Assembly (NCBI GenBank): GCA_900546485.1
Contig: URDK01000032.1
Span: 1 to 24,386 of the forward strand
Length of the DNA stretch: 24,386 nucleotides
Source of the DNA: an uncultured Eubacteriales bacterium
GTDB taxonomy: Bacteria > Bacillota > Clostridia > Oscillospirales > Oscillospiraceae
Direction of reading: 5' to 3'
Shown: positions 1 to 7,638 of the stretch, piece after piece
How the letters are laid out: each line of letters opens with the position of its first letter
Position numbering within the stretch: the stretch's first letter is position 1
Notes under the pieces: generated by a model
What the model was told of the DNA's origin: nothing
The model's database searches: none
What the model saw: the letters and a program-made list of their open reading frames with translations, nothing else
Position numbers and translations under genes: made by a program

Positions 1-130
1 CTGCCTCGGCAGCGTCCCGCGGGTCGTTTTCTGTAAAGCATTGCGGGGGAGGTTTCCGTGACTATATTGTGGACCCAGGTGCGTGAAGTTATGTAAACTA
101 AACCGTCTGCGAAGACACTGAATCATACGG

Positions 131-349
131 TTGGAGGTAGTCCGCTTTTCCCTTAACGAGGTGGCTGAAAATGCGGCGGAGCTGAGCTTTTCAGACGGCG
201 AAGCCGTTTCCTGGACGCAGGACGGCAACTACTATTTGATGCGGCCCGTCGCAGACAGCGTGTACGTGGCCCGCTCGTATTGGGATGAGGGCTGGGTAGA
301 GTTCATCTGGACAGTGCTGTCCGCCAATGAGAAAATAATCCCCGCCTGA
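131..349 (+). CDS. small orphan ORF, hypothetical protein
   Basis: A 72-residue frame rich in Trp, Tyr and acidic residues that opens with TTG and ends just before a strong terminator. I do not recognise the family. No Shine-Dalgarno sequence precedes the TTG; a GTG at 161 in the same frame is an alternative start. An in-frame stop at 119-121 closes the frame upstream, so it does not connect to anything before it. The amino-acid composition (WTQDGNYYLM, YWDEGWVEFIW) looks like real protein rather than random GC-rich frame, so it may be the surviving C-terminal part of a decayed gene. Low confidence that it is expressed. Confidence 0.35.
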   Translation: MEVVRFSLNEVAENAAELSFSDGEAVSWTQDGNYYLMRPVADSVYVARSYWDEGWVEFIWTVLSANEKIIPA

Positions 350-360
350 GGCGGGACGTG

Positions 361-401
361 AAAAAGGCGCCGGCAACGAGAGTTGCCGGCGCCCTTATTT
401 T
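361..401. terminator. bidirectional intrinsic terminator after ireB
   Basis: A perfect 12-bp stem, 366-377 against 382-393, closes a GAGA loop. It is flanked by AAAAA on the left and TTATTTT on the right, so it can stop transcription from both sides: the orphan ORF on the plus strand and ireB (with any read-through from pheT) on the minus strand. Confidence 0.85.
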
Positions 402-416
402 GACGCGTTCGGATGT

Positions 417-659
417 TTACTTTCCGAGGTAGCTCACGAGCAGCTCCTGCAGCAGTTCGTCGCGGTCGAGGCGGCAAATGAGGCTGCGGGCGTTGTTGTA
501 ATTCGTGATATACGTCGGGTCCTCGGAGATGATATAGCCCACAAGCTGATTGATGGGGTTGTAGCCCTTGACCTTCAGAGAGTCATACACGGATGACAGA
601 ATTTCGCGTGTCTCGTTCCGGTTGTCAATAGCTGTGAATCTCCTGGTTGCGTCTTCCAT
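417..659 (-). CDS. ireB: IreB family regulatory protein (UPF0297/DUF965)
   Basis: An 80-residue protein that matches the IreB/UPF0297 family over its whole length, including the hallmark central part GYNPINQLVGYIISEDPTYI and the C-terminal RDELLQELLVSYL. In Enterococcus the family member is a substrate of the PASTA-domain Ser/Thr kinase IreK and negatively affects cephalosporin resistance; a Thr-rich N-terminus carries the phosphosites there, and Thr residues are present here at 5 and 9 (inference that they serve the same role). The ATG has a GGGAGGGG ribosome binding site 6-7 bases upstream. In most Firmicutes this gene sits between alaS and ruvX; here it stands alone downstream of pheT with its own promoter and terminator, so it appears to be a monocistronic unit. 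Confidence 0.92.
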   Translation of the reverse strand: MEDATRRFTAIDNRNETREILSSVYDSLKVKGYNPINQLVGYIISEDPTYITNYNNARSLICRLDRDELLQELLVSYLGK

Positions 660-705
660 GTCGATACCCCTCCCTGGTCAGGTATGATTGCCTTAACTGA
701 CAAAC

Positions 706-733
706 ATTATACCAAAAATCCCGGGAGTGTAAA
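706..733 (-). promoter_or_regulatory. promoter of ireB
   Basis: On the minus strand TTTACA (728-733) and TATAAT (706-711) are separated by 16 bp, and a TG dinucleotide one base before the -10 box makes it an extended -10. It lies about 47 bp before the ireB start codon. There is no convincing terminator between pheT and this promoter, so ireB may also receive read-through. Confidence 0.75.
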
Positions 734-766
734 GCACCGCAATATTACGATTCAATTACAAAACGC

Positions 767-3163
767 TCAGCGGATGACAGCGCCGTACTTCTCGTGCAGT
801 GCGGAGAGGATGGCCTGGACGGCCTCATCGGCGTGTGCGTCGGTGAGGGTCTGGTCGTCGGAGCGGAGGGTGAGCGAGAAGGCCACGGACTTCTTGCCCT
901 CGGGGATGTTCGCGCCCTTGTAGACGTCGAAGACCTCGCAGCCCTTGAGGTACTCGCCGCCAGCCTCGCGGATGCAGCCCATGAGCTCGCCCGCCGTGAG
1001 GGCATCGTCGCAGACGACGGCGATGTCGCGGTTGACGGAGGGGAAGCGCGGCAGCGGGGTGTAGTACACCTCAGTGGTGCGGTGGTCGAACATGGCCTGG
1101 AAGTTCAGCTCGGCGACGTAGAGCTCATCGGCCACACCGTAGTTCTTAGCGACCAGCGGGTGTATCTGGCCGAGCTTGCCGAGGCACTTGCCGTTTACAT
1201 ACAGCGCGGCGCAGCGGCCGGGGTGATAGCTCGGGTCGTCCTTCACGGGGCGGTACTCGACATCCTGAATGAGCAGCGCGTCGCAGAGCTCCTCGACAGT
1301 GCCCTTGAGCGTGTAGAAGTCCATGTCCTCACCGTAGGCGCCGAGGGTGAGTACCTTCGGCTCGTCGGCCAGGCCGTCGGGGCGCTTGAGGTATATCTTC
1401 GCGAACTCGTAGACCTTCGCAGACTTGTTGCGGTAGTTCCAGTTGCGCGCGAGCACCTCGAGCACGCTGGGCAGGGTGGTGGTGCGCATGCAGCTGGTAT
1501 CCTCGCCGAGCGGATTGAGGATGCGGATGGCATCGCGGCGCTTGTCGTCGGCGGGCAGACGGATGAGGTCCCAGCCCGCGGGGCTGTAGAAGGAATAGGT
1601 GATGATGCCGTTGTAGCCGCAGGCACGGCAGATGGCACCCAGGTGGCGCTCGGCGGCCTGCTCGGGCGTGAGCCCGCCGGACTTCGTGCCGGAGTCCTCC
1701 ATCATCGTGCTGGGAATGTTGTTGAAGCCGTAGATGCGCGCGACCTCCTCGGCGAAGTCGTTCTGCGTGTACTTCGGGTCGATGTCGAGACGCCAGCTCG
1801 GGACGGTGATGGTGTTGCCCTCAACGCCGAAGTCGAGCTTGCGGAGGATATCGCGCATGGTGTCGCCGTCGATGTCGGTGCCGAGTATCCAGTTCACGCG
1901 GTCCACATCCAGCTCGCGTACCAGCGGCTCGGGAGGAGCGGGGAAGCAGTCGACATAGCCGTCCACGACCTCGCCGGCGCCCAGCAGCTCGACCAGCTCG
2001 CAGGCGCGGTCGACCGCTATCTTGGTGAGGTAGGGGTCGAGGCCCTTCTCATAGTGGGCGGAAGCGTCGGTGCGCATACCGAGGCCCGCGGCGGTACGGC
2101 GGATGCTGGTGCCGTTGAAGTTGGCGCTCTCAAAGAGGACCATCTTGGTGTCGTCCGTTATCTCGGAGTTCTCGCCGCCCATGACGCCCGCGACGCCGAC
2201 GGGCTTGTACTCGTCGCAGATGCACAGCATGCTGGTAGTCAGCTTGCGCTCGTTGCCGTCCAGGGTGCGGATGGTCTCGCCCTCGCGCGCGGTGCGGACC
2301 ACGATGTGCCCGCCGTCCACGCAGGCGAAGTCGAAGGCGTGCATCGGCTGGCCGTACTCCATCATGACATAGTTTGTTATGTCAACTATATTGTTGATAG
2401 GCCTCATGCCCATGGCGGCGATGCGCTCGCGCATCCACTTGGGCGAGGGCTCAATCTTGATATTGCGCACCATGCGCGCGGTGTAGCGGGGGCAGAGCTT
2501 GGGGTTCTCGATGTCGACCTTGACATGCTCGTGTATGTCGCCGCCGGAGCCCTTGACTACGGGGGTGTGCAGCTTCAGAGGCTTGCCGAAGGTCACGGAG
2601 GCCTCGCGGGCCAGGCCGATGACGGAGAGGCAGTCCGGGCGGTTCGGGGTTATCTCGAACTCGACCACGTGGTCGTCGCGGCCGATGACGGGGACAATGT
2701 CGTCGCCGGGCTTGCAGGGCTCCTCGATGACGAAGAGGCCGTTCTCATAGGCGTAGGGGAAGTCGTGCAGCGTGAGGCCCAGCTCCTTGAGCGAGCACAT
2801 CATGCCCTCGGAAAGCTCGCCGCGGAACACGGTGGTGTGTATCTCCACGCCGCCGGGGAGCGTTGCGCCGTCGAGCGCCACGGGGACGAGGTCGCCGACC
2901 TTCTGGTTCTGCGCGCCGGTGACGATCTGCAGCAGGCGCTCGCCGCCCACGTCGACCTGGCAGGTCCACATGTGGTCGGAGTCGTGGTGGCGCACCATTT
3001 CAACTATCTTGCCGACCACGACGCGGCTGATGCCCTCGCCCATGTAGGATGTGCCCTCGACCTTGGAGCCGGTCATGGTCATCGCCTCGGCGAAGTCGTG
3101 GTCGTTCTTTTCCTCAAGGCTCAGCTCGACGAACTCATTGAGCCACTTTCTGGACAATTTCAT
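767..3163 (-). CDS. pheT: phenylalanine-tRNA ligase beta subunit
   Basis: A 798-residue protein of the usual length for bacterial PheT. It forms the alpha2-beta2 enzyme with PheS that attaches phenylalanine to tRNA-Phe in the cytoplasm. Domains in order: N-terminal part and OB-fold tRNA-binding domain (about 40-155), B3/B4 editing domain (about 210-385), B5 domain (about 405-475), the catalytically inactive synthetase-like core, and a C-terminal ferredoxin-fold anticodon-binding domain (about 705-798, beginning near PLPRFPSVNRDIAVV). A GAAGGAG ribosome binding site lies 9 bases before the ATG. It is 58 bp downstream of pheS with no terminator between, so the two form one transcript under the T-box leader. 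A long open frame on the opposite strand is only a shadow. Confidence 0.98.
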   Translation of the reverse strand: MKLSRKWLNEFVELSLEEKNDHDFAEAMTMTGSKVEGTSYMGEGISRVVVGKIVEMVRHHDSDHMWTCQVDVGGERLLQIVTGAQNQKVGDLVPVALDGATLPGGVEIHTTVFRGELSEGMMCSLKELGLTLHDFPYAYENGLFVIEEPCKPGDDIVPVIGRDDHVVEFEITPNRPDCLSVIGLAREASVTFGKPLKLHTPVVKGSGGDIHEHVKVDIENPKLCPRYTARMVRNIKIEPSPKWMRERIAAMGMRPINNIVDITNYVMMEYGQPMHAFDFACVDGGHIVVRTAREGETIRTLDGNERKLTTSMLCICDEYKPVGVAGVMGGENSEITDDTKMVLFESANFNGTSIRRTAAGLGMRTDASAHYEKGLDPYLTKIAVDRACELVELLGAGEVVDGYVDCFPAPPEPLVRELDVDRVNWILGTDIDGDTMRDILRKLDFGVEGNTITVPSWRLDIDPKYTQNDFAEEVARIYGFNNIPSTMMEDSGTKSGGLTPEQAAERHLGAICRACGYNGIITYSFYSPAGWDLIRLPADDKRRDAIRILNPLGEDTSCMRTTTLPSVLEVLARNWNYRNKSAKVYEFAKIYLKRPDGLADEPKVLTLGAYGEDMDFYTLKGTVEELCDALLIQDVEYRPVKDDPSYHPGRCAALYVNGKCLGKLGQIHPLVAKNYGVADELYVAELNFQAMFDHRTTEVYYTPLPRFPSVNRDIAVVCDDALTAGELMGCIREAGGEYLKGCEVFDVYKGANIPEGKKSVAFSLTLRSDDQTLTDAHADEAVQAILSALHEKYGAVIR

Positions 3164-3221
3164 TTATATCGAACTCCTTCATACTTCATCCAAATAAGTC
3201 CGCACGGGGTTTGTAAAAGAC

Positions 3222-4247
3222 TCAGAACTGTTCGAGGAAGCGGATGTCGTTCTCGAACATGAGCCGCAGGTCGGCTATCTTGAAGCGGCGCATGGCGGCA
3301 CGCTCGAGGCCCATGCCCCAGGCAAGGCCGGAGTGCGTGGCGGGGTCGATGCCGCTCATCTCATGCACGTGCGGGTTGGTGACGCCGGCGCCGAGGAGCT
3401 CTATCCAACCCTCGCCCTTGCAGGTGGGGCAGCCCTTGCCGCCGCACTTGTGGCAGAGGACGTCCATCTCGCAGCTGGGCTCCGTGAAGGGGAAGTGGTG
3501 CGGGCGGAAGCGGGTCACGGTGTTGGGACCGTAGAGCTGCACGGCCATGTTGTGCAGCAGGCCCTTGAGGTCGGCGAAGGTGATGTGCTTGTCGACGACC
3601 AGGCCCTCCATCTGGTGGAACATCGGGCTGTGGGTGGCGTCGACCTCGTCCTTGCGGTAGCAGCGTCCGAAAACGGCGGCACGGATGGGGCCCTCGCGGC
3701 TCTCCATGATGCGCGGCTCCATGGGGGAGGTGTGGGTGCGGAGGAGTGTTTTGCTCTCCTCGTCGAGGTAGAAGGTGTCCGTCCACTCGCGGGCGGGGTG
3801 GCCCTCGTCGGTGTTCAGGCGGTCAAAGTTATAGGTGGAGAGCTCGACCTCGGGGCCGTCGTCGACCTCGAAGCCCATGCCGATGAAGATGTCCTTGAGC
3901 TCGTCGATGACGATGTCCATCGGGTGCTTGTGCCCGCCCTTGACGCGCTTGCCGGGCAGGGTGACGTCCAGCGCCTCGGCCTCGAGCTGTATCTCGAGCG
4001 CAGACTCGGCGAGGGCGGCCTTGCGGCTTTCAAGCTCGGATTCGAGCTCAGCGCGCACACTGTTGGCGAGCTGGCCGATGACGGGGCGCTCCTCAGCGGA
4101 GAGCTTGCCCATCTGCTTGAGTATGGCGGTGAGCTCGCCCTTCTTGCCGAGGTACTTTACCCTCAGCGCCTCAAGCGCTTCGGCATCCGCTACTTCGGCG
4201 ATGGCGGCCGCGGATTCGGCCCTGAGCTTTTCCAGCATCTCTTTCAT
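3222..4247 (-). CDS. pheS: phenylalanine-tRNA ligase alpha subunit
   Basis: A 341-residue catalytic subunit. The first 90 or so residues form the helical coiled-coil arm that contacts tRNA; the class II synthetase core follows, with the motif 2 region (FGRCYRKDEVDATHSPMFHQ) and motif 3 (GMGLERAAMRRFKI). Phe and ATP are bound here, PheT completes the enzyme. The core contains a four-cysteine knuckle, CHKCGGKGCPTC, in the place where many homologues have a short loop; as far as I recall similar knuckles occur in other Firmicutes PheS proteins, and it could bind zinc (inference). A purine-rich AAGGGGAAG lies about 11 bases before the ATG. It is the first gene after the T-box leader and is followed by pheT. 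Confidence 0.98.
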   Translation of the reverse strand: MKEMLEKLRAESAAAIAEVADAEALEALRVKYLGKKGELTAILKQMGKLSAEERPVIGQLANSVRAELESELESRKAALAESALEIQLEAEALDVTLPGKRVKGGHKHPMDIVIDELKDIFIGMGFEVDDGPEVELSTYNFDRLNTDEGHPAREWTDTFYLDEESKTLLRTHTSPMEPRIMESREGPIRAAVFGRCYRKDEVDATHSPMFHQMEGLVVDKHITFADLKGLLHNMAVQLYGPNTVTRFRPHHFPFTEPSCEMDVLCHKCGGKGCPTCKGEGWIELLGAGVTNPHVHEMSGIDPATHSGLAWGMGLERAAMRRFKIADLRLMFENDIRFLEQF

Positions 4248-4283
4248 TTTGTTTCAGACTTCCCCTTTCAGTTTGCGGTACGC

Positions 4284-4528
4284 ACAAAAAAACGGCCCTC
4301 CGTCCCCATACAGGACGAAAGAGCCTATCTTCCGCGGTACCACCCGTTATTCGGCGCAGAGGGCGCCGCACTCGTACGCTGTAACGGGCTTACCCGCCGG
4401 TGATTGGCCGGAGCTCCCGGGCGAACCAGACTCAACGTGCGCGGGGGGCTTACAGCCGGCGGCCCCCGTTCTCTGTGCGCCGTTTCGGGTCATTTTCCCG
4501 TTCACAGCAATAAAATATCTTCAACTGG
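4284..4528 (-). ncRNA. T-box leader of pheST (tRNA-Phe sensing)
   Basis: The conserved T-box sequence reads ACGGGTGGTACCGCGG on the minus strand (complement of 4332-4347). It is followed by a terminator hairpin and U-run (4285-4325) and preceded by a GC-rich stem (about 4350-4370, CGGCGC...GCGCCG) that fits Stem III. The bulge carries UGGU, which pairs with an ACCA tRNA end, that is discriminator A as in tRNA-Phe. A UUC triplet at 4423-4425 is a candidate specifier codon for Phe; I have not folded Stem I, so that assignment is tentative. Uncharged tRNA-Phe should stabilise the antiterminator and let transcription enter pheS. The leader's start is taken from the promoter at 4535-4563. Confidence 0.9.
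4285..4325 (-). terminator. T-box regulated terminator
   Basis: On the minus strand GGCTCTTTCGTCC pairs, with G-U pairs and one bulge, with GGACGGAGGGCC and is followed by seven or more U residues. It lies immediately after the T-box sequence and 38 bases before the pheS start codon, the usual place of the terminator that competes with the antiterminator. Confidence 0.85.
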
Positions 4529-4534
4529 AATACA

Positions 4535-4563
4535 TTTATAGCACAACGTTTGCCGGAAGTCAA
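4535..4563 (-). promoter_or_regulatory. promoter of the pheST T-box transcript
   Basis: TTGACT (4558-4563) and TATAAA (4535-4540) on the minus strand are 17 bp apart. Transcription should start near 4528. Its -35 box is only 5 bp from the -35 box of the divergent nnrD promoter. Confidence 0.85.
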
Positions 4564-4568
4564 ATAAA

Positions 4569-4597
4569 TTGACTTATGAATTTGAAAAATGTATAAT
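4569..4597 (+). promoter_or_regulatory. promoter of nnrD
   Basis: TTGACT (4569-4574) and TATAAT (4592-4597) are 17 bp apart. The expected start point, about 4603-4605, falls directly at the start codon at 4606, so the nnrD message would be almost leaderless unless a later start codon is used. Confidence 0.85.
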
Positions 4598-4605
4598 GTT
4601 ATGCC

Positions 4606-5469
4606 ATGAAAACCGAGATAGCAAAAGAGAATACCCCGATTATGCTGCCCAGAAGGGCGCGGGAGAGCTCCAAGCGCGACTACGGCAGGCTGCTCATCCT
4701 GGCCGGGAGCCGCGGATACACGGGAGCGCCGACCTTTGCCTCGCGCGCTGCGGTGCGCGGCGGCGCGGGCCTGGTGTGGCTCGGCGTGCCGGAGAGCATC
4801 TATGAGATAACCGCCGTCAAAAACGACGAGGCGATGCCCTTTCCACTGCCCTGCGACGAGCGCGGCCGCCTCTCGGCTGAGGCCGTGCCCGAGGTGGAGG
4901 AGCGGCTGGAGCACATGAGCTGTCTGGCCCTCGGCCCCGGACTCGGCCGCAGCGAGGGCGTGACCGAGCTGGTGCAGGGCGCGCTGGCGGCGTCGCGGGT
5001 GCCCACCGTGGTGGACGCGGATGCGCTCTGGGCGCTCTCGCGGGACATGGGCGTCCTTGAAAACGCGGCCTGTCCCACTGTGCTCACTCCGCATGAGGGT
5101 GAGTTCACCTACCTGGGCGGTCGGCTCAGCGGGGATCGCGTCTCCGACGCCCGGCGCTTTGCCGAGCGCTGGGGCTGCACTCTGGTGCTCAAGGGCGAGG
5201 GCAGCGTCATAGCCTTTCCGGACGGTGAATGTTATGTAAACCGCACCGGCAACCCGGGCATGGCCAAGGGCGGCTCGGGCGACGTGCTGACGGGGCTTAT
5301 GGCGGCAATGTTATGTCAACTGCCGTTCCGGGACGCTGTGCGCGCCGCGGTCTATCTCCACGGCCTTGCGGGCGACATGGCGGCATCGGAGCTCGGCGAG
5401 TACGGCATGACACCCTTGGACATCATAGCATATCTTCCGGCGGCGCTGAAAACGGTGACGGAGGTTTGA
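4606..5469 (+). CDS. nnrD: ADP-dependent NAD(P)H-hydrate dehydratase
   Basis: A 287-residue ribokinase-like protein of the NnrD/YjeF C-terminal family, which repairs hydrated NAD(P)H using ADP. Visible family marks are LAGSRGYTGAP (32-42), ALGPGLGR (108-115), VVDADALWAL (135-144), LTPHEGEF (160-167) and the signature GNPGMAKGGSGDVLTG (215-230) with the catalytic Asp at about 226. It lacks the NnrE epimerase half that is fused to it in many bacteria. The start at 4606 has no ribosome binding site and sits at the predicted transcription start, so translation is either leaderless or begins at the internal ATG at 4642. A lipoprotein gene begins 6 bp after the stop, then alr. Confidence 0.93.
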   Translation: MKTEIAKENTPIMLPRRARESSKRDYGRLLILAGSRGYTGAPTFASRAAVRGGAGLVWLGVPESIYEITAVKNDEAMPFPLPCDERGRLSAEAVPEVEERLEHMSCLALGPGLGRSEGVTELVQGALAASRVPTVVDADALWALSRDMGVLENAACPTVLTPHEGEFTYLGGRLSGDRVSDARRFAERWGCTLVLKGEGSVIAFPDGECYVNRTGNPGMAKGGSGDVLTGLMAAMLCQLPFRDAVRAAVYLHGLAGDMAASELGEYGMTPLDIIAYLPAALKTVTEV

Positions 5470-5475
5470 AATGCC

Positions 5476-6036
5476 ATGCGGCGAAGGATAATGGCCGCAC
5501 TTATGACAGCGCTCATGCTGTTCCCGCTCACGGCCTGCGGAGGAGACGCGGCGAGGTCGGCCTTTGAGGAACTGCGCGCCTCGATGGAGGGCGGAACGGC
5601 GGAGCTGACGGCGGAGGTCACGGCCTGGGGCCGGGACGGAACGCAGACGGAATACACGCTCAGCTGTGCGTCGGACGAGACCGGCAGCGAGATAGAGACG
5701 CTGGCGCCGGAGCTGATATCCGGCGTTCGGGCGAGAATAGAGAACGAAAACGCATCTCTCGAGTACGAGGGGCTTATCCTGGACGCGGGTGAGGCGGCGG
5801 AGGGACTTTCACCGGTGACGGCGCTGCCGAAGCTCTGCGAGGCGATACGCACGGCTTATGTGGAGCTGGCCTGGACCGAGGGCGGTGAGACGGTCGTGAG
5901 CCTCGTGCCCGAGGACGAAACGGCGATAACACTGAGACTGGACGAGACCGGAAGGCCCAGCTCCGCGGAATTCACCAGCCGCGAGGACGGCCGCTGCCTG
6001 ATCACTTTGCGGATAAGCGAGTTTTCCCTCAACTGA
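5476..6036 (+). CDS. putative lipoprotein, function unknown
   Basis: A 186-residue protein with a type II signal peptide: basic MRRR, hydrophobic core AALMTALMLF and lipobox LTAC, so lipidation at Cys21 and anchoring on the outer face of the membrane are expected. The mature part is acidic and predicted beta-rich, with alternating hydrophobic residues resembling LolA/germination-lipoprotein-like folds; I cannot place it in a named family. GGAGG at 5460-5464 inside the end of nnrD serves as its ribosome binding site. It lies between nnrD and alr with gaps of 6 and 0-15 bp, so it is co-transcribed with both. Similar alr-adjacent lipoproteins may exist in related clostridia, but I cannot check. 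Confidence 0.8.
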   Translation: MRRRIMAALMTALMLFPLTACGGDAARSAFEELRASMEGGTAELTAEVTAWGRDGTQTEYTLSCASDETGSEIETLAPELISGVRARIENENASLEYEGLILDAGEAAEGLSPVTALPKLCEAIRTAYVELAWTEGGETVVSLVPEDETAITLRLDETGRPSSAEFTSREDGRCLITLRISEFSLN

Positions 6037-6051
6037 ATGGAAGGCGAGACC

Positions 6052-7173
6052 ATGATAAACGCAGAAAAGAGGACCTGGGCCGAGATAGACCTCGGCCGCC
6101 TCGACCACAATTACAGAGAACTGCGCCGCGTGCTGCCGGAAGGTTGCCGCTTTGCGGGACTGTGCAAGGCGAACGCATACGGCCACGGCGCAGTGACGAT
6201 AGCCAAGCGGCTGGAGGAGATAGGCGCGGATTACATAGCCGTCTCGTGCTACGAGGAGGCGGCGGAGCTGCGCACATCGGGGCTGAAGATGCCCATACTC
6301 ATCCTTGCGCCGAGCCCGGCTTTTCTGGCTCCTGACATCGCCCGGTTGAACGTGGAGCAGGCGATAGGCGATATCGACTGCGCCCGGGGAATGAGCCGCG
6401 CGCTGGAGGGCACGGGTCTGACGCTCCGCTGCCACATCAAGCTCGAGACCGGCATGGGCCGGACGGGTTTTGCGGTGGGGAGCGAACAGGAGATGGCCGG
6501 CGTGCGCGAGCTGCTTACGCTGCCGGGCCTTGAGCCCGCGGGCGTGTTCACGCATTTTGCCGTCTCGGACGAGCCGGCGGAGAGCTTCACGCTGGAGCAA
6601 TTCGCGCGCTTTACCAAAGCCGTGGACGAGCTGGAAAATGAAACCGGACGCAGCCTCGGCATAAGGCATTGCGCCAACAGCGGAGCTGTGGTAAACTTCA
6701 GGGAGACCTGCCTCGACATGGTCCGGCCGGGCCTGCTGCTCTACGGGCTCTATCCGGGCGCGGAGCGCGGCGGACTGGACTTGAAGCCGGTCATGCGGTT
6801 GCTGACCCGCGTCGCGGAGATAACGGAGCACCACGCGGGCGACACGATAAGCTACGGCCGCATCTTCACCTGCGAGCGGGACATGCGCCTCGCGGTCATA
6901 CCCGTCGGCTACGCGGACGGGCTGCACCGGAGCCTCTCAGGCAGGTTCGACGTCGTCATAAACGGCAAAAGAGCCCATCAGGTGGGCCGGATATGCATGG
7001 ATATGTGCATGGTGGACGTGACGGACATGCCGGAAGTCAAAACAGGCGACATCGTGACGGTTTTCGGCGACGAGCCGGAGGCCACGGAGCTTGCGGACAT
7101 AGGCGGGACTATTTCTTATGAGCTGCTCTGCGCGATTTCCCCGCGCGTACCGCGCGTTTATATTGATGTATGA
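6052..7173 (+). CDS. alr: alanine racemase
   Basis: A 373-residue PLP enzyme that makes D-alanine for peptidoglycan. The PLP lysine is in CKANAYGHGA (Lys39, the same number as in the Bacillus/Geobacillus enzyme), the second catalytic base is the Tyr of ISYGRIF, and VGYADG and GRICMDMCMVDVT are family motifs. The frame opens at an ATG at 6037, directly after the stop of the lipoprotein gene, but GGAAGG at 6039-6044 sits 7 bases before the ATG at 6052, so 6052 is preferred; the 6037 start would add five residues. It ends the nnrD-lipoprotein-alr unit. mazF follows after 103 bp, the order seen in many Firmicutes. Confidence 0.96.
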   Translation: MINAEKRTWAEIDLGRLDHNYRELRRVLPEGCRFAGLCKANAYGHGAVTIAKRLEEIGADYIAVSCYEEAAELRTSGLKMPILILAPSPAFLAPDIARLNVEQAIGDIDCARGMSRALEGTGLTLRCHIKLETGMGRTGFAVGSEQEMAGVRELLTLPGLEPAGVFTHFAVSDEPAESFTLEQFARFTKAVDELENETGRSLGIRHCANSGAVVNFRETCLDMVRPGLLLYGLYPGAERGGLDLKPVMRLLTRVAEITEHHAGDTISYGRIFTCERDMRLAVIPVGYADGLHRSLSGRFDVVINGKRAHQVGRICMDMCMVDVTDMPEVKTGDIVTVFGDEPEATELADIGGTISYELLCAISPRVPRVYIDV

Positions 7174-7207
7174 ATAAAATCGGCCGCTCCGTGTGAGAAT
7201 AGCATTG

Positions 7208-7245
7208 GCGGTAAAAGTACCGCTGCCCTACATATGACATATAAT
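7208..7245 (+). promoter_or_regulatory. small hairpin and -10 box before mazF
   Basis: GCGGTA (7208-7213) and TACCGC (7218-7223) form a short inverted repeat, and a TATAAT follows at 7240-7245, 31 bp before the mazF start codon. I see no good -35 box at the right distance. The repeat has no U-run, so it is a poor terminator for alr and may instead be a protein site. Confidence 0.4.
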
Positions 7246-7276
7246 ATGAACGGGCACTATACGGAGTGTGAAGCCA

Positions 7277-7630
7277 ATGCAAAATCCAGTAAAGCGCGGA
7301 GACATCTACTACGCCGACCTGAGCCCGGTAGTGGGCAGTGAACAGGGCGGCATGAGGCCGGTGCTCATAGTCCAGAACGACACGGGCAACCGGCACAGCC
7401 CGACGGTGATCGCCGCGGCAATAACCTCGCAGACGGGGAAGGCCCGGCTGCCGACGCACATAGAGCTGTCGGCGAGGAATTACGGCCTGAGCCGGGACAG
7501 CGTCATACTGCTCGAACAGATACGCACGCTTGACAAATCCCGCCTGCGCGAGAGAATGGGCCAGCTTGACGGGCCCACAATGGACAGGGTGAACAGCGCC
7601 ATAGCCGTGAGCTTCGGCCTGGCGCAGTAG
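7277..7630 (+). CDS. mazF: MazF/PemK-type endoribonuclease toxin
   Basis: A 117-residue protein very close to the B. subtilis EndoA/NdoA family of mRNA-cleaving toxins: KRGDIYYADLSPVVGSEQGG, RPVLIVQND, AAITSQ, LPTHIEL and DSVILLEQIRT. The two residues known to be catalytic in the Bacillus enzyme, Arg25 and Thr48, are present as Arg27 and Thr50. The ATG at 7277 has GGAG 10 bases upstream; a GTG at 7268 in frame overlaps that site and is unlikely. In Bacillus an antitoxin gene lies between alr and the toxin, but the 103-bp gap here cannot hold one. Without an antitoxin it may be held in check from elsewhere or by expression level. Confidence 0.93.
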   Translation: MQNPVKRGDIYYADLSPVVGSEQGGMRPVLIVQNDTGNRHSPTVIAAAITSQTGKARLPTHIELSARNYGLSRDSVILLEQIRTLDKSRLRERMGQLDGPTMDRVNSAIAVSFGLAQ

Positions 7631-7638
7631 ACAAAAGC

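Noticed and set aside
794..3262. 822-residue open frame on the strand opposite pheT
   Set aside because: It mirrors pheT codon by codon, has Val/Ala/Gly/Asp-heavy composition typical of GC-rich antisense frames, and shows no domain.
3333..4403. 356-residue open frame opposite pheS
   Set aside because: Antisense shadow of pheS that even runs into the T-box leader; no ribosome binding site or motif.
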